Source of the DNA: Nitrospira sp.
GTDB lineage: Bacteria > Nitrospirota > Nitrospiria > Nitrospirales > Nitrospiraceae
Direction: 5' to 3'
DNA length: 55,375 nt
Assembly: GCA_019636835.1 (NCBI GenBank)
Contig: JAHBWU010000015.1
Span: 1 to 55,375, forward strand
Every line of letters starts with the position of its first letter. The first letter of the stretch is position 1. A program made the translations under genes and the position numbers. This document shows positions 17,959 to 26,690 of this stretch, in pieces. The notes beneath the pieces were generated by a model. That model saw nothing but the letters and a program-made list of their open reading frames with translations. It had not been told where the DNA came from and did not search any database.

Positions 17959-20370
17959 TCACCGTAACCTCACCACGGTCACTCCATCCCCTCCCTCGGC
18001 TCGATCGCCAGGACGAAACTCGTCCACATAAGGTGACTCTTTTAGATATTCGCGCAAGACGGATTTGAGACGGCCGGTCCCATGACCGTGGACAATCCGG
18101 AGGTACAGGGCCCCATCGAGAATCGCCCGATCCAGGGCCGCGACGACCAGATCGAGCGCCTCATCCGCAGCTTGGCCTCTCACATCCACCACCGTCTGTT
18201 CATCGAGTCCCAATCCTCCAGCAGTTGGAAACCGGCGTGCGCTTTCCGATGGCGCAGCTGGCGGCGCGGGAGCTGATTCGCCTGCCAGGCCGACAAGGTT
18301 CGAGACAGTCGCTAAGATTTCGCCCTCCCCGACTTTGACACGTACGCGCTTTTTCCCTTGAGGCATTTCCATCAAGCTCCCCGTCATGCCCAAGCCGGTA
18401 ATTTCCACCTTGTCGCCGATCCCAAGTTGCTCAAGTGGGATCGGCTTACTTGGCGGTACAAGCTCCTGCCTGGCTTTTATCTCCAACTCATGCAGGCGCT
18501 GTTTCGTTTCCTTGGCTTTGATCAGCTTCTGTTCGTGTTTCAAAGAGTCGACGGTGGCCTGGACCTCCGCTCGCGCACGTTGAAACTGCTCACCAAGTTT
18601 TTTCTTGAGTCCACGCCGAACCTCTTGCTCCGCTTCTTGTAGTTGCGCTCGAAGCATTTGTGCTTCCCGAGCCGATTGTTCGGCTTCTTGTCTAGCTTTC
18701 TGAGCCTTGTCACTATCTTCAGCCAATTGGCGTTGCTTCCGCTGCAAATCCATCATTAACTCATCGAGCCGTTGATTGTCGTGACGCAACCGCTTCCGCG
18801 CGTCGTTCAATATACGTTCATCCATACCCAGGCGACCGGCGATCTCCAAGGCTGATGAACCGCCGGGAATTCCGATGAACAATCTATACGTCGGCGCCAA
18901 TCGCTCCACATCGAACTCCACACTGGCGTTCACAAATCCCGCGGTCGTTTGCGCCAGCTCTTTGAGCGCACCGTAATGCGTGGTTGCCACCACTTTCATG
19001 TTCAATTCGGCTAGACGGCAGAGAAGTGCCTCTGCCAGTGCCGCCCCTTCTTGCGGGTCAGTTGAAGTCACAGGCTCATCAAGGAGTATGAGCGCGCGCG
19101 TTTCGGAGAATTCATTTGACGTTGGCCGAGCGGCGCTCTCGGAAAGGAGTCTGATCATATAAGCCATATGAGCGGAAAAGCTCGACAAATCGCGGCTCAA
19201 ATCCTGGGCGTCGCCGATGTCCGCATAGAGGTCGAAAAACAATGCCATCTCTGACTCCGGAGCACAGGGGAGATGAAGTCCGGCCCGCACCATGAGCGCG
19301 AACAACCCGACGATTTTGAGCGTGACGGTCTTCCCCCCCGTGTTCGGCCCGGAGATCACAAGGACGCGGACCGTTTCATCCATGTGAACATCGTTCGCGA
19401 CAACCTGATCTTTCGCGATGAGCAGCAACGGATGCCGCGCCTGCTTGAGCACGATACGACCATTGTTATTCAATGCGACAGGGTTGCACTTGAGCCGACG
19501 ACTCATCTCAGCCCTTGCTCTGATCACATCACATTCGGCCAGCACCTCGATCCCTTGCCCAATCTTCTCCGCGTTGGAGGCCACCAGCGCGGTCAACTCA
19601 CGCAAGATACGCTGCACCTCACGTTCAATCTCCAGATCCGCCACCTTGATGGAATTATTGAGTTCGACCAACTCCCGCGGCTCCAGAAAAACAGTTGCTC
19701 CGCTGGCCGACACATCGTGGACGATTCCAGGGATTCTCCCCCGCATGTCCGCCTTCACCGGCACGACATAGCGTCCCTCTCGCTGGGCAAAATACGTCTC
19801 TTGAAGCACCTCCTCAAAGCGTTTGGAATGGAGGATCTGCTCCAAATGCTGCCGCATCTCCTGCTTCAGCCCCTGAGCCTGGTGGGTAAGTCGTCGCAGC
19901 TCCGGCGAAGCCGTGTCTTTCATGGAACCGTCGGATTGGATCGCTCCTTCGATAGCCCTCAGAAGTCCGCGCAAACTTTTTGTGTCATGAAGCGGCTCCA
20001 AGACCCTGGCCAGGGCCTTGGTTTCGACTGTATGAGACTCGGCATATCGCTCTACTTCTGCCATAAGGGCCAGCACAACCGCACAATCTCGTAACTCACC
20101 GGCTTCAAGCGTTCCTCCCTTTCTGGATCGAATCAGCTGTTCGCGAATATCGGGAAAGGTGAGCGCCGGCATCGGATCGCTCCCCTCCAGCAAACTCACC
20201 ATCTCGGTTGTCTCTTGTTGACGCAGACGGGCTTCCGCGAGGTCGTTCGACAAGGAAAGCGACCGGCATAGTGCAGCTCCAACCCCCGACTGTGCATGCT
20301 GCGCGAGAATTTCCAATACCCGGGGCCACTCCAACGCCTGTGCCGCATGTTCAGATAATGTCTCGTTCAC
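17959..20370 (-). CDS. mutS2: MutS2 family ATPase with Smr nuclease domain
   Basis: An 803-residue protein, the usual length for MutS2. The ABC-type ATPase core has the Walker A region SGPNTGGKTVTLK near residues 340-352 and the Walker B/LLDEP segment (ALILLDEPVTSTD) about 80 residues later. A long coiled coil spans about 520-640, and the C-terminal Smr domain contains VDVRG and HGHGTG. The start is GTG at 20370, with AGGAGG 5 nt upstream. MutS2 acts on branched DNA, limiting recombination, or on stalled collided ribosomes in some species. It is divergent from gap, with a MITE-like element between them. Confidence 0.95.
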   Translation of the reverse strand: MNETLSEHAAQALEWPRVLEILAQHAQSGVGAALCRSLSLSNDLAEARLRQQETTEMVSLLEGSDPMPALTFPDIREQLIRSRKGGTLEAGELRDCAVVLALMAEVERYAESHTVETKALARVLEPLHDTKSLRGLLRAIEGAIQSDGSMKDTASPELRRLTHQAQGLKQEMRQHLEQILHSKRFEEVLQETYFAQREGRYVVPVKADMRGRIPGIVHDVSASGATVFLEPRELVELNNSIKVADLEIEREVQRILRELTALVASNAEKIGQGIEVLAECDVIRARAEMSRRLKCNPVALNNNGRIVLKQARHPLLLIAKDQVVANDVHMDETVRVLVISGPNTGGKTVTLKIVGLFALMVRAGLHLPCAPESEMALFFDLYADIGDAQDLSRDLSSFSAHMAYMIRLLSESAARPTSNEFSETRALILLDEPVTSTDPQEGAALAEALLCRLAELNMKVVATTHYGALKELAQTTAGFVNASVEFDVERLAPTYRLFIGIPGGSSALEIAGRLGMDERILNDARKRLRHDNQRLDELMMDLQRKQRQLAEDSDKAQKARQEAEQSAREAQMLRAQLQEAEQEVRRGLKKKLGEQFQRARAEVQATVDSLKHEQKLIKAKETKQRLHELEIKARQELVPPSKPIPLEQLGIGDKVEITGLGMTGSLMEMPQGKKRVRVKVGEGEILATVSNLVGLAGESAPAPPAAPSESARRFPTAGGLGLDEQTVVDVRGQAADEALDLVVAALDRAILDGALYLRIVHGHGTGRLKSVLREYLKESPYVDEFRPGDRAEGGDGVTVVRLR

Positions 20371-20408
20371 ATGAGCCTCCTAACCCGCCTGGTCCCATTT
20401 TAGACGCC

Positions 20409-20620
20409 AGCGCGCATTATTCATGACGGTTCGTCGCGAAATCGCGCAGTCGCCAAGCGAGACAGGTGTGCGGAGCCGCGAGGAAGGAAGGCATACTTGA
20501 AACAGTATGTCGACCGACCGAGCGGCGAGCCCGCCTGCCAGGCCGCGCGAACCCGTGGCCAGGCTTGTCGTAGCGGCGAATCCGCGATTGCAGCAGAAGC
20601 GTTCATGAATAATGCGCGCT
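20409..20620. repeat. MITE-like element with 18 bp perfect terminal inverted repeats
   Basis: The 212 bp between mutS2 and gap is bounded by a perfect 18 bp inverted repeat: AGCGCGCATTATTCATGA at 20409-20426 and its reverse complement at 20603-20620. The interior is GC-rich, with partly symmetrical GCGAATC/GATTCGC-like segments next to the ends, and has no believable gene. Size and structure fit a miniature inverted-repeat element or a large repeated palindrome. No obvious target duplication was found. No second copy of the ends was seen in this window. Confidence 0.7.
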
Positions 20621-20631
20621 AACCAAGTGTC

Positions 20632-20661
20632 TTGACAAGAAGGAGAGGGCGTCGATACTAT
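20632..20661 (+). promoter_or_regulatory. Sigma-70 type promoter for gap-pgk-tpiA-secG
   Basis: TTGACA at 20632-20637 and TACTAT at 20656-20661 with an 18 bp spacer, about 50 nt upstream of the gap start. The -35 hexamer is a perfect consensus match. It lies just outside the right end of the MITE-like element. Confidence 0.6.
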
Positions 20662-20682
20662 CGTTTTTGGGCTGTGCCATAA

Positions 20683-21726
<1,044 letters not shown>

Positions 21727-21815
21727 TGACCGCGTCGAAGATGATCGGACAGGTTTCAGACACACCCATCTCAATCGCTTTATTTCACAGGTCATAGGAT
21801 CTGGAGGAACGCCTC

Positions 21816-23015
21816 ATGAATTTGCACAAGAAAACGATCGACGATGTGCAACTTCGTGGCAAGCGGGTCATCATTCGTGCTGATTTCAACGTCCCGCTCG
21901 ATGAATCGCTTCAAATTACCGATGACACCCGTATTCGGTCAACCCTGCCGACGATCAATCGCGTCGTCGACGAAGGAGCGAAAGTCATTCTCTGCTCTCA
22001 CCTCGGCCGGCCCAAGGGAACCTTCGACCCCAAATACAGCCTGGCACCTGTTGCAAAGCGACTGGGACGACTGCTCGGGAAAGACGTGGTCTTCGCTCCC
22101 GACTGTATAGGGCCGGCCGTCGAGAAACTGGTCGCGAAGATGAAGGATGGCGACGTCCTCTTGCTGGAAAATCTTCGTTTTCATGCCGGCGAGGAACAAA
22201 ATGACGACGCCTTCGCCAAGGCTCTTGCCTCGCTGGGCGATATCTTTATCAATGATGCCTTCGGGGCGGCCCACCGGGCCCATGCATCGACGGTCGGCAT
22301 CACCCGATACATAAAAGATGCGGCGGCCGGCGCACTGCTCAAGAAAGAGATCGAATACCTCGAAGGCGCCGTCGCCAATCCCGTTCGACCGTTTGCCGCG
22401 ATTCTGGGGGGAGCCAAGGTGTCCGGCAAGATCGGTGTGATCGAAAACCTGGGTAAGAAAGTGGATAAAGTCATCATCGGCGGCGGCATGGCGTTCACGT
22501 TCTTGAAGGCGAAAGGCATGGAGATCGGTAATTCTCTCTGCGAAATCGACATGTTGGATTTTGCCCGAGGAATCGAAGACCATGCCCTCTCACGAGGGGT
22601 CAAATTTTACCTCCCTGTCGATTGCGTGGTGGCGGCCAGCCGAGAGGTGGGCGCTGAAACCAAGATTGTTCCGGTACAGGAAATTCCTAAGGGATGGTAT
22701 GCCCTCGATATCGGACCGGCCTCCGTCAAGCTGTTCAATGAGGCGGTCCAAAATGCGAAAACCATCCTGTGGAACGGACCGATGGGTGTGTTTGAAATCG
22801 ACGCCTACGCCAGGGGCACCTTGGCAATGGCCCACGCAATCGCCGATGCGTACGCGCTCACGATCGTCGGCGGCGGTGAGACGTCACTGGCCGTTCATCG
22901 GGCCGGCGTCTCGGAGAACATGTCGTTCATCTCGACCGGAGGCGGCGCGGCCCTTGAATTACTCGAAGGCAAAACGCTTCCAGGTCTAGCAGCGCTGCCT
23001 GACCGCCCAAACTGA
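21816..23015 (+). CDS. pgk: Phosphoglycerate kinase
   Basis: A 399-residue enzyme transferring phosphate between 1,3-bisphosphoglycerate and ADP. Key signatures are the N-terminal RADFNVPLD and HLGRPKG substrate-binding segments, the LLLENLRFH motif, and the nucleotide-binding GGGE(T)S region near the C-terminus. The ATG follows GGAGG with good spacing. It lies 89 nt after gap and 45 nt before tpiA, so co-transcription is expected. Confidence 0.97.
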   Translation: MNLHKKTIDDVQLRGKRVIIRADFNVPLDESLQITDDTRIRSTLPTINRVVDEGAKVILCSHLGRPKGTFDPKYSLAPVAKRLGRLLGKDVVFAPDCIGPAVEKLVAKMKDGDVLLLENLRFHAGEEQNDDAFAKALASLGDIFINDAFGAAHRAHASTVGITRYIKDAAAGALLKKEIEYLEGAVANPVRPFAAILGGAKVSGKIGVIENLGKKVDKVIIGGGMAFTFLKAKGMEIGNSLCEIDMLDFARGIEDHALSRGVKFYLPVDCVVAASREVGAETKIVPVQEIPKGWYALDIGPASVKLFNEAVQNAKTILWNGPMGVFEIDAYARGTLAMAHAIADAYALTIVGGGETSLAVHRAGVSENMSFISTGGGAALELLEGKTLPGLAALPDRPN

Positions 23016-23060
23016 TCACGATTCCTCAACGAAACCTCAATTCCTGGAAGCAGAAGCACC

Positions 23061-23843
23061 GTGCGTACAGTCCTGATCGTCGGCAACTGGAAGATGAACA
23101 AGACGTCGTCTGAAGCGGCGATTTTCGTTCGCGAGCTGAGTCAACGCCTGCCTGTCACCTCTACAAGCATTGAATTTGTCATAGCTCCTCCTTTTACTGC
23201 ATTGGAATCGGTCCGCCATGTACTGGGTCCCGGGTCTCCGATTCAGCTTGGAGCACAGGACATGTTCTGGGAGGATCACGGTGCCTATACAGGAGAAGTT
23301 TCCGCTCCGATGCTTAAAGACCTCGGTTGTCGCTATGTGATCCTGGGTCATTCGGAACGGCGAACCCTCTTCGGCGAACAGAGCGACAGCATCCAGAAGA
23401 AAATCCGAGCAGCGCTCAAACACGAACTCCGTCCGATCCTCTGTATCGGTGAGTCGCTCGCGCAGCGAGACAACGGTTCGACCGACGACGTGCTCACAAA
23501 ACAACTGCACGAGAGCTTGTCCGATTTGACCGGCGAGCAAATGACCGGTGTCACCGTGGCCTATGAACCGATCTGGGCCATCGGCACGGGCAAGTCGGCA
23601 ACAGCCGAGCAGGCCGTGGCTGCCCACCGGACTATTCGGCGAGTCCTTGCCGGCGCAGCTTCTCCCGCGATCGCCGACTGCATGAGGATTCTCTATGGGG
23701 GGAGCGTCACACCCCAAAATATAGAATCGCTTCTCGCCTCGGATCAGATCGACGGCGCACTCATCGGCGGCGCTTGTCTCCAAGTCGAGTCCTTTGCTAC
23801 AATTGCCAAGATCGCTACCGCTTCCCGACCAATCGGAGTCTAA
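23061..23843 (+). CDS. tpiA: Triosephosphate isomerase
   Basis: A 260-residue (beta/alpha)8 enzyme that interconverts dihydroxyacetone phosphate and glyceraldehyde-3-phosphate. It shows the catalytic Lys in GNWKMNK, the catalytic His in LGHSERR and the catalytic Glu in AYEPIWAIGTGK. The phosphate-binding GGS and GGAC(L) loops follow. The start is a GTG with a poor ribosome binding site, so translation may rely on coupling to pgk. secG begins 4 nt after its stop. Confidence 0.96.
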   Translation: MRTVLIVGNWKMNKTSSEAAIFVRELSQRLPVTSTSIEFVIAPPFTALESVRHVLGPGSPIQLGAQDMFWEDHGAYTGEVSAPMLKDLGCRYVILGHSERRTLFGEQSDSIQKKIRAALKHELRPILCIGESLAQRDNGSTDDVLTKQLHESLSDLTGEQMTGVTVAYEPIWAIGTGKSATAEQAVAAHRTIRRVLAGAASPAIADCMRILYGGSVTPQNIESLLASDQIDGALIGGACLQVESFATIAKIATASRPIGV

Positions 23844-23847
23844 TTTC

Positions 23848-24204
23848 ATGCTGTATACGTTGATTGTTATTGTCCATGTCTTTATCTGCTTTCTCATGAT
23901 CGGAGCGATTCTTCTCCAATCCGGGAAGGGAGCGGAAATCGGCGCCGCTTTCGGCGGATCCAGTCAGACGGTGTTCGGCAGCCGTGGCCCCGCGAATTTT
24001 TTGAGTAAACTAACGGTCGTTGTGGCGGCCGTGTTTATGGTGACATCGCTGACTCTGGCGATTTTAGCCAAGCAACGAAACGTCTCTTCGACCATCATTG
24101 ATATGCAGCCCAAGAGCGAACCAACAGCTCCCTCGGCTGCCCCACCCGTTCAGTCTTCAGAGGATTCGCATCCTTCGGGAGAGACTCCGGAAGCCAGCCA
24201 CTGA
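23848..24204 (+). CDS. secG: Preprotein translocase subunit SecG
   Basis: A 118-residue inner-membrane protein of the SecYEG channel. Two hydrophobic segments (about 1-22 and 53-75) flank the conserved loop LLQSGKGAEIGAAFGG and the GS(R)GPANFL(S)KLT motif. The C-terminus is a Pro/Ser/Glu-rich tail. The start is the ATG at 23848, not the earlier in-frame ATG inside tpiA. Placement after tpiA is a common bacterial arrangement. The following gene converges from the minus strand. Confidence 0.93.
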   Translation: MLYTLIVIVHVFICFLMIGAILLQSGKGAEIGAAFGGSSQTVFGSRGPANFLSKLTVVVAAVFMVTSLTLAILAKQRNVSSTIIDMQPKSEPTAPSAAPPVQSSEDSHPSGETPEASH

Positions 24205-24313
24205 CCTGTTCTTCGTCAGATCGAACCCGCGCCATAGTCACTTTCCATCCGTAAGTGAACGGATCACTTGCATCAGCGTGTCTGCAATGACCGAATGTTG
24301 TTTGTCAAATAGG

Positions 24314-24988
24314 TCAGAGATCAGGCACGGAATCCAGAGGCACAGCCCCCATTGAGATAAGATTTGGATTGAGAGCTGACCGGTGGGTGTAGAGCGGTTT
24401 CCCCCACTGAAGGACTTGATGACAAAGTGCTTCCGTCTTGCCCGCAGGTTCGGCATAGCTCACAAAAACGGCAGTAGCTAAGGTCACGACAAATTGGTTT
24501 CTTCGGCTTGCAAGCTCCACAGTATGCCGTCGTTCCTTCTCCAAAAAGGGGGAAAGAAGCAAGAGTCGTCCTTGATCGAGAGGTTTCTTGTACGCAGAAG
24601 GCAGCCGCATGTCCTTCAGACTGCGGGCCGGACAGACGATTAGGTGTTGGTTGCCACGTAGCAAAATCGTCAGGCACTCCCGCTCCATCGGAGAGTGAAA
24701 ACCTCCGATGACCGTCACTTCGGCTTCCCGTAACTGTTGAGCGAGATCGTACGTTTTCAGAATCAGATCGCCCGGACATTTGACGGAGCAGAAGAGAGCC
24801 AAGGTCTTCTGCTGGAGAATGTCCAGGTTGCCTAGCGCGGAAAGCTCAGCAGGAGCAGAGTCCTCCAATTGTTTGAAAAGTGAGCTAGGGTACCGAGGGC
24901 TGTCTTGCCTAATCAGCACGGTGGATGACACGACCGACATATCAGGGTTACTGTGAAAACGAGGAGGACTCCTCTTCCGTGAAGCCAT
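24314..24988 (-). CDS. DprA/SLOG-like Rossmann protein
   Basis: A 224-residue protein matching the central Rossmann domain of DprA/Smf. It shows LALFCSVKCPGDLILKTYDL (the first strand and helix), VIGGFHSPMERECL (the GG-containing nucleotide loop), PARSLKDMRLP, and GRLLLLSPF, followed by a C-terminal GKTEALCHQ stretch. Full-length DprA is usually near 300-370 residues with extra N- and C-terminal domains, which are absent here. SLOG-fold proteins of this size can bind nucleotide signals in defence systems. It is first after the convergent secG and sits next to a toxin-antitoxin pair and a restriction-like locus, so a defence role is possible but inferred. Confidence 0.72.
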   Translation of the reverse strand: MASRKRSPPRFHSNPDMSVVSSTVLIRQDSPRYPSSLFKQLEDSAPAELSALGNLDILQQKTLALFCSVKCPGDLILKTYDLAQQLREAEVTVIGGFHSPMERECLTILLRGNQHLIVCPARSLKDMRLPSAYKKPLDQGRLLLLSPFLEKERRHTVELASRRNQFVVTLATAVFVSYAEPAGKTEALCHQVLQWGKPLYTHRSALNPNLISMGAVPLDSVPDL

Positions 24989-25028
24989 AGTGCCTCGCCG
25001 GCACGCGGCCGATCTCGTCGATAATGGA

Positions 25029-25412
25029 CTAGCCTTTGTTCAAATCGTTCTGCTGCTTGGGCGACCGGACCCGAACCTTGTGTTCGGTCGCCACAACAAA
25101 GCATCCCTTCCATGCCTCAACGTTTTCGGTTTGAAAGAGTCCTCGAATCCGACTCACAAGCGCATTGCGGCCGGGATCCCGTAAGCGCACAAGTAGAAGG
25201 CCGTGGTGGGTGCCGGGCGCAAACCGGCGCACGTCCGAAAAGTCCAAATCCTGCGTGACGAAAAAGCGTCCGACTGTTTGTGCCGCTTGCCAGACGTGAT
25301 CGTCATCCTGGCCGGCCAGGCCCTCCTGCGGGACGGTATCGGTCTCATGGCCAAGTGGGGCAAGAATGCGAACGAGCCTGAGGGGAAGGTTTTCGTCCAG
25401 TTTGATCCTCAC
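25029..25412 (-). CDS. DUF5615 PIN-like toxin
   Basis: A 127-residue PIN-fold protein of the DUF5615 (Mut7-C related) type. The start MRIKLDENLPLRL carries the conserved first acidic residue, and FFVTQDLDFSD holds the paired acidic residues that bind metal in PIN nucleases. It overlaps the upstream DUF433 antitoxin gene by 4 nt (ATGA), the classical toxin-after-antitoxin arrangement. It would act as an RNase when freed from the antitoxin. Confidence 0.85.
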   Translation of the reverse strand: MRIKLDENLPLRLVRILAPLGHETDTVPQEGLAGQDDDHVWQAAQTVGRFFVTQDLDFSDVRRFAPGTHHGLLLVRLRDPGRNALVSRIRGLFQTENVEAWKGCFVVATEHKVRVRSPKQQNDLNKG

Positions 25413-25669
25413 CGGATGTCCGGCACGCTTTGGACCGGCAGGTCCTCTTCGGCGGATGCGGCGGCGAAGGCGATCACAGCGCGGACATCCTCTTCCTTGA
25501 GCGTCGGAAAGTCCTCAAGGATTTCCTCGACCTTGGCGCCCTCCGCGAGGCTTGCCAAGACCGTCCGCACGGTCACACGGGTGCCTTTGACCACCGGCTC
25601 CCCGCCACAGACTTTCGGATCGCGCCCGATGAACCGTTGATATTCCACGGTCGCCTCCTCTCTTCCCAC
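25409..25669 (-). CDS. DUF433 antitoxin
   Basis: An 86-residue DUF433 protein. Its signature is ...RDPKVCGGEPVVKGTRVTV, followed by a winged-helix-like LEDFPTLKEEDVRAVI. Members pair with DUF5615 PIN-like toxins, as here, and probably autoregulate the operon. The gene is tightly coupled to the toxin. It sits between the DprA-like gene and the methyltransferase locus. Confidence 0.87.
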   Translation of the reverse strand: MGREEATVEYQRFIGRDPKVCGGEPVVKGTRVTVRTVLASLAEGAKVEEILEDFPTLKEEDVRAVIAFAAASAEEDLPVQSVPDIR

Positions 25670-25733
25670 ATCACTGCCTGCATGTTCCCAAGGTTCACCA
25701 TGGATTGCAACACCTGTTCTGACATCCCAGCTT

Positions 25734-26684
25734 TCACTCTATTTCCCCTGCATCCTGTCCCATACGGTACTTGATATCGTAGTTGATGATGAAGTCCAAT
25801 TCCTCGTCCGTGAAGCCGTAGTGCTTAGCTAGCACGCGGTCGATTTTGTCGAGGAACAACTTCGACGTGCTCGGCCAGAATTCATCATATTCGACATCGC
25901 CAGTCTTCTCAGAAACAACGCGACGACGGAGCGCATTTCTTCTCAAGTCACTCATCAGTTCCAGGCTGATCTTTTCAAGCTTGGCGCCGGTGGCATCCGG
26001 CAGCGCCTCAAGGCCCAACGGAAAACTCAACACAAACTCTCTACCGCAATGGAAGCAATCTCCGAGTGCAACAAAGTAAAAGAAGAACGCTGAACTATTG
26101 AAACCAGCTAAAGCAGCCCGTGATTTGCTACCCACACCAAAATGGAATGGCTTATAGTCCTCCGATTTCTTCACTCCATCCGTTTCATTCCTGAAATACG
26201 GAACAAAATCGAAGCACTTGATGAACATTGTGATGACTCTGTGGACGTAGATTGTTGGTCCCGACGTGGTGAGCTGAAGGCCAACCGGCGATCGCTGCAA
26301 CAGCTTGGCGAAACTGGATAGGCTCAACATATTTCCTATTTTGGGGAAGCGGTTCAGATGCCACATCTGCTTTTCGATCTTGCAGAATTCGATCGAAGTA
26401 AAAAGGTTCGGGCGCTCTGCCGCAAACCACTTTAAATATTTGCTTGACCATAGCTGGAAATCACTCCCCTTCTTTCCAAGAGGGATGTCTAGGCGAAATT
26501 TGACACCCTCGAAAAGCTTAGACGGGTTAGCATCGCCTGAAAAGTGACTGAGCCAAGCATATGCCATTCGTCGAGCTAAGTGATCGCGCAACTCTTTCAT
26601 ACGTTCCGTGCACGAAAGGCTCATTGGAACAATCATTCCGAATCTACCGTTCATGACCGCCAACGATAGGGTCCGCTCAACCAT
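25734..26684 (-). CDS. C-terminal part (target recognition region) of split adenine methyltransferase
   Basis: A 316-codon frame continuing the same reading frame as the methyltransferase fragment upstream. The only interruption is one TAA codon at 26691-26693, followed by TGT CCT ATG. It starts with MVERTLSLAVMNGRFGMIVP, which in family members follows the catalytic NPPY domain directly. The remainder should be the target-recognition domain. No ribosome binding site is evident before the ATG at 26684, so separate translation is doubtful. Treat this as the 3' half of a broken gene unless the stop is read through. Confidence 0.75.
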   Translation of the reverse strand: MVERTLSLAVMNGRFGMIVPMSLSCTERMKELRDHLARRMAYAWLSHFSGDANPSKLFEGVKFRLDIPLGKKGSDFQLWSSKYLKWFAAERPNLFTSIEFCKIEKQMWHLNRFPKIGNMLSLSSFAKLLQRSPVGLQLTTSGPTIYVHRVITMFIKCFDFVPYFRNETDGVKKSEDYKPFHFGVGSKSRAALAGFNSSAFFFYFVALGDCFHCGREFVLSFPLGLEALPDATGAKLEKISLELMSDLRRNALRRRVVSEKTGDVEYDEFWPSTSKLFLDKIDRVLAKHYGFTDEELDFIINYDIKYRMGQDAGEIE

Positions 26685-26690
26685 AGGACA

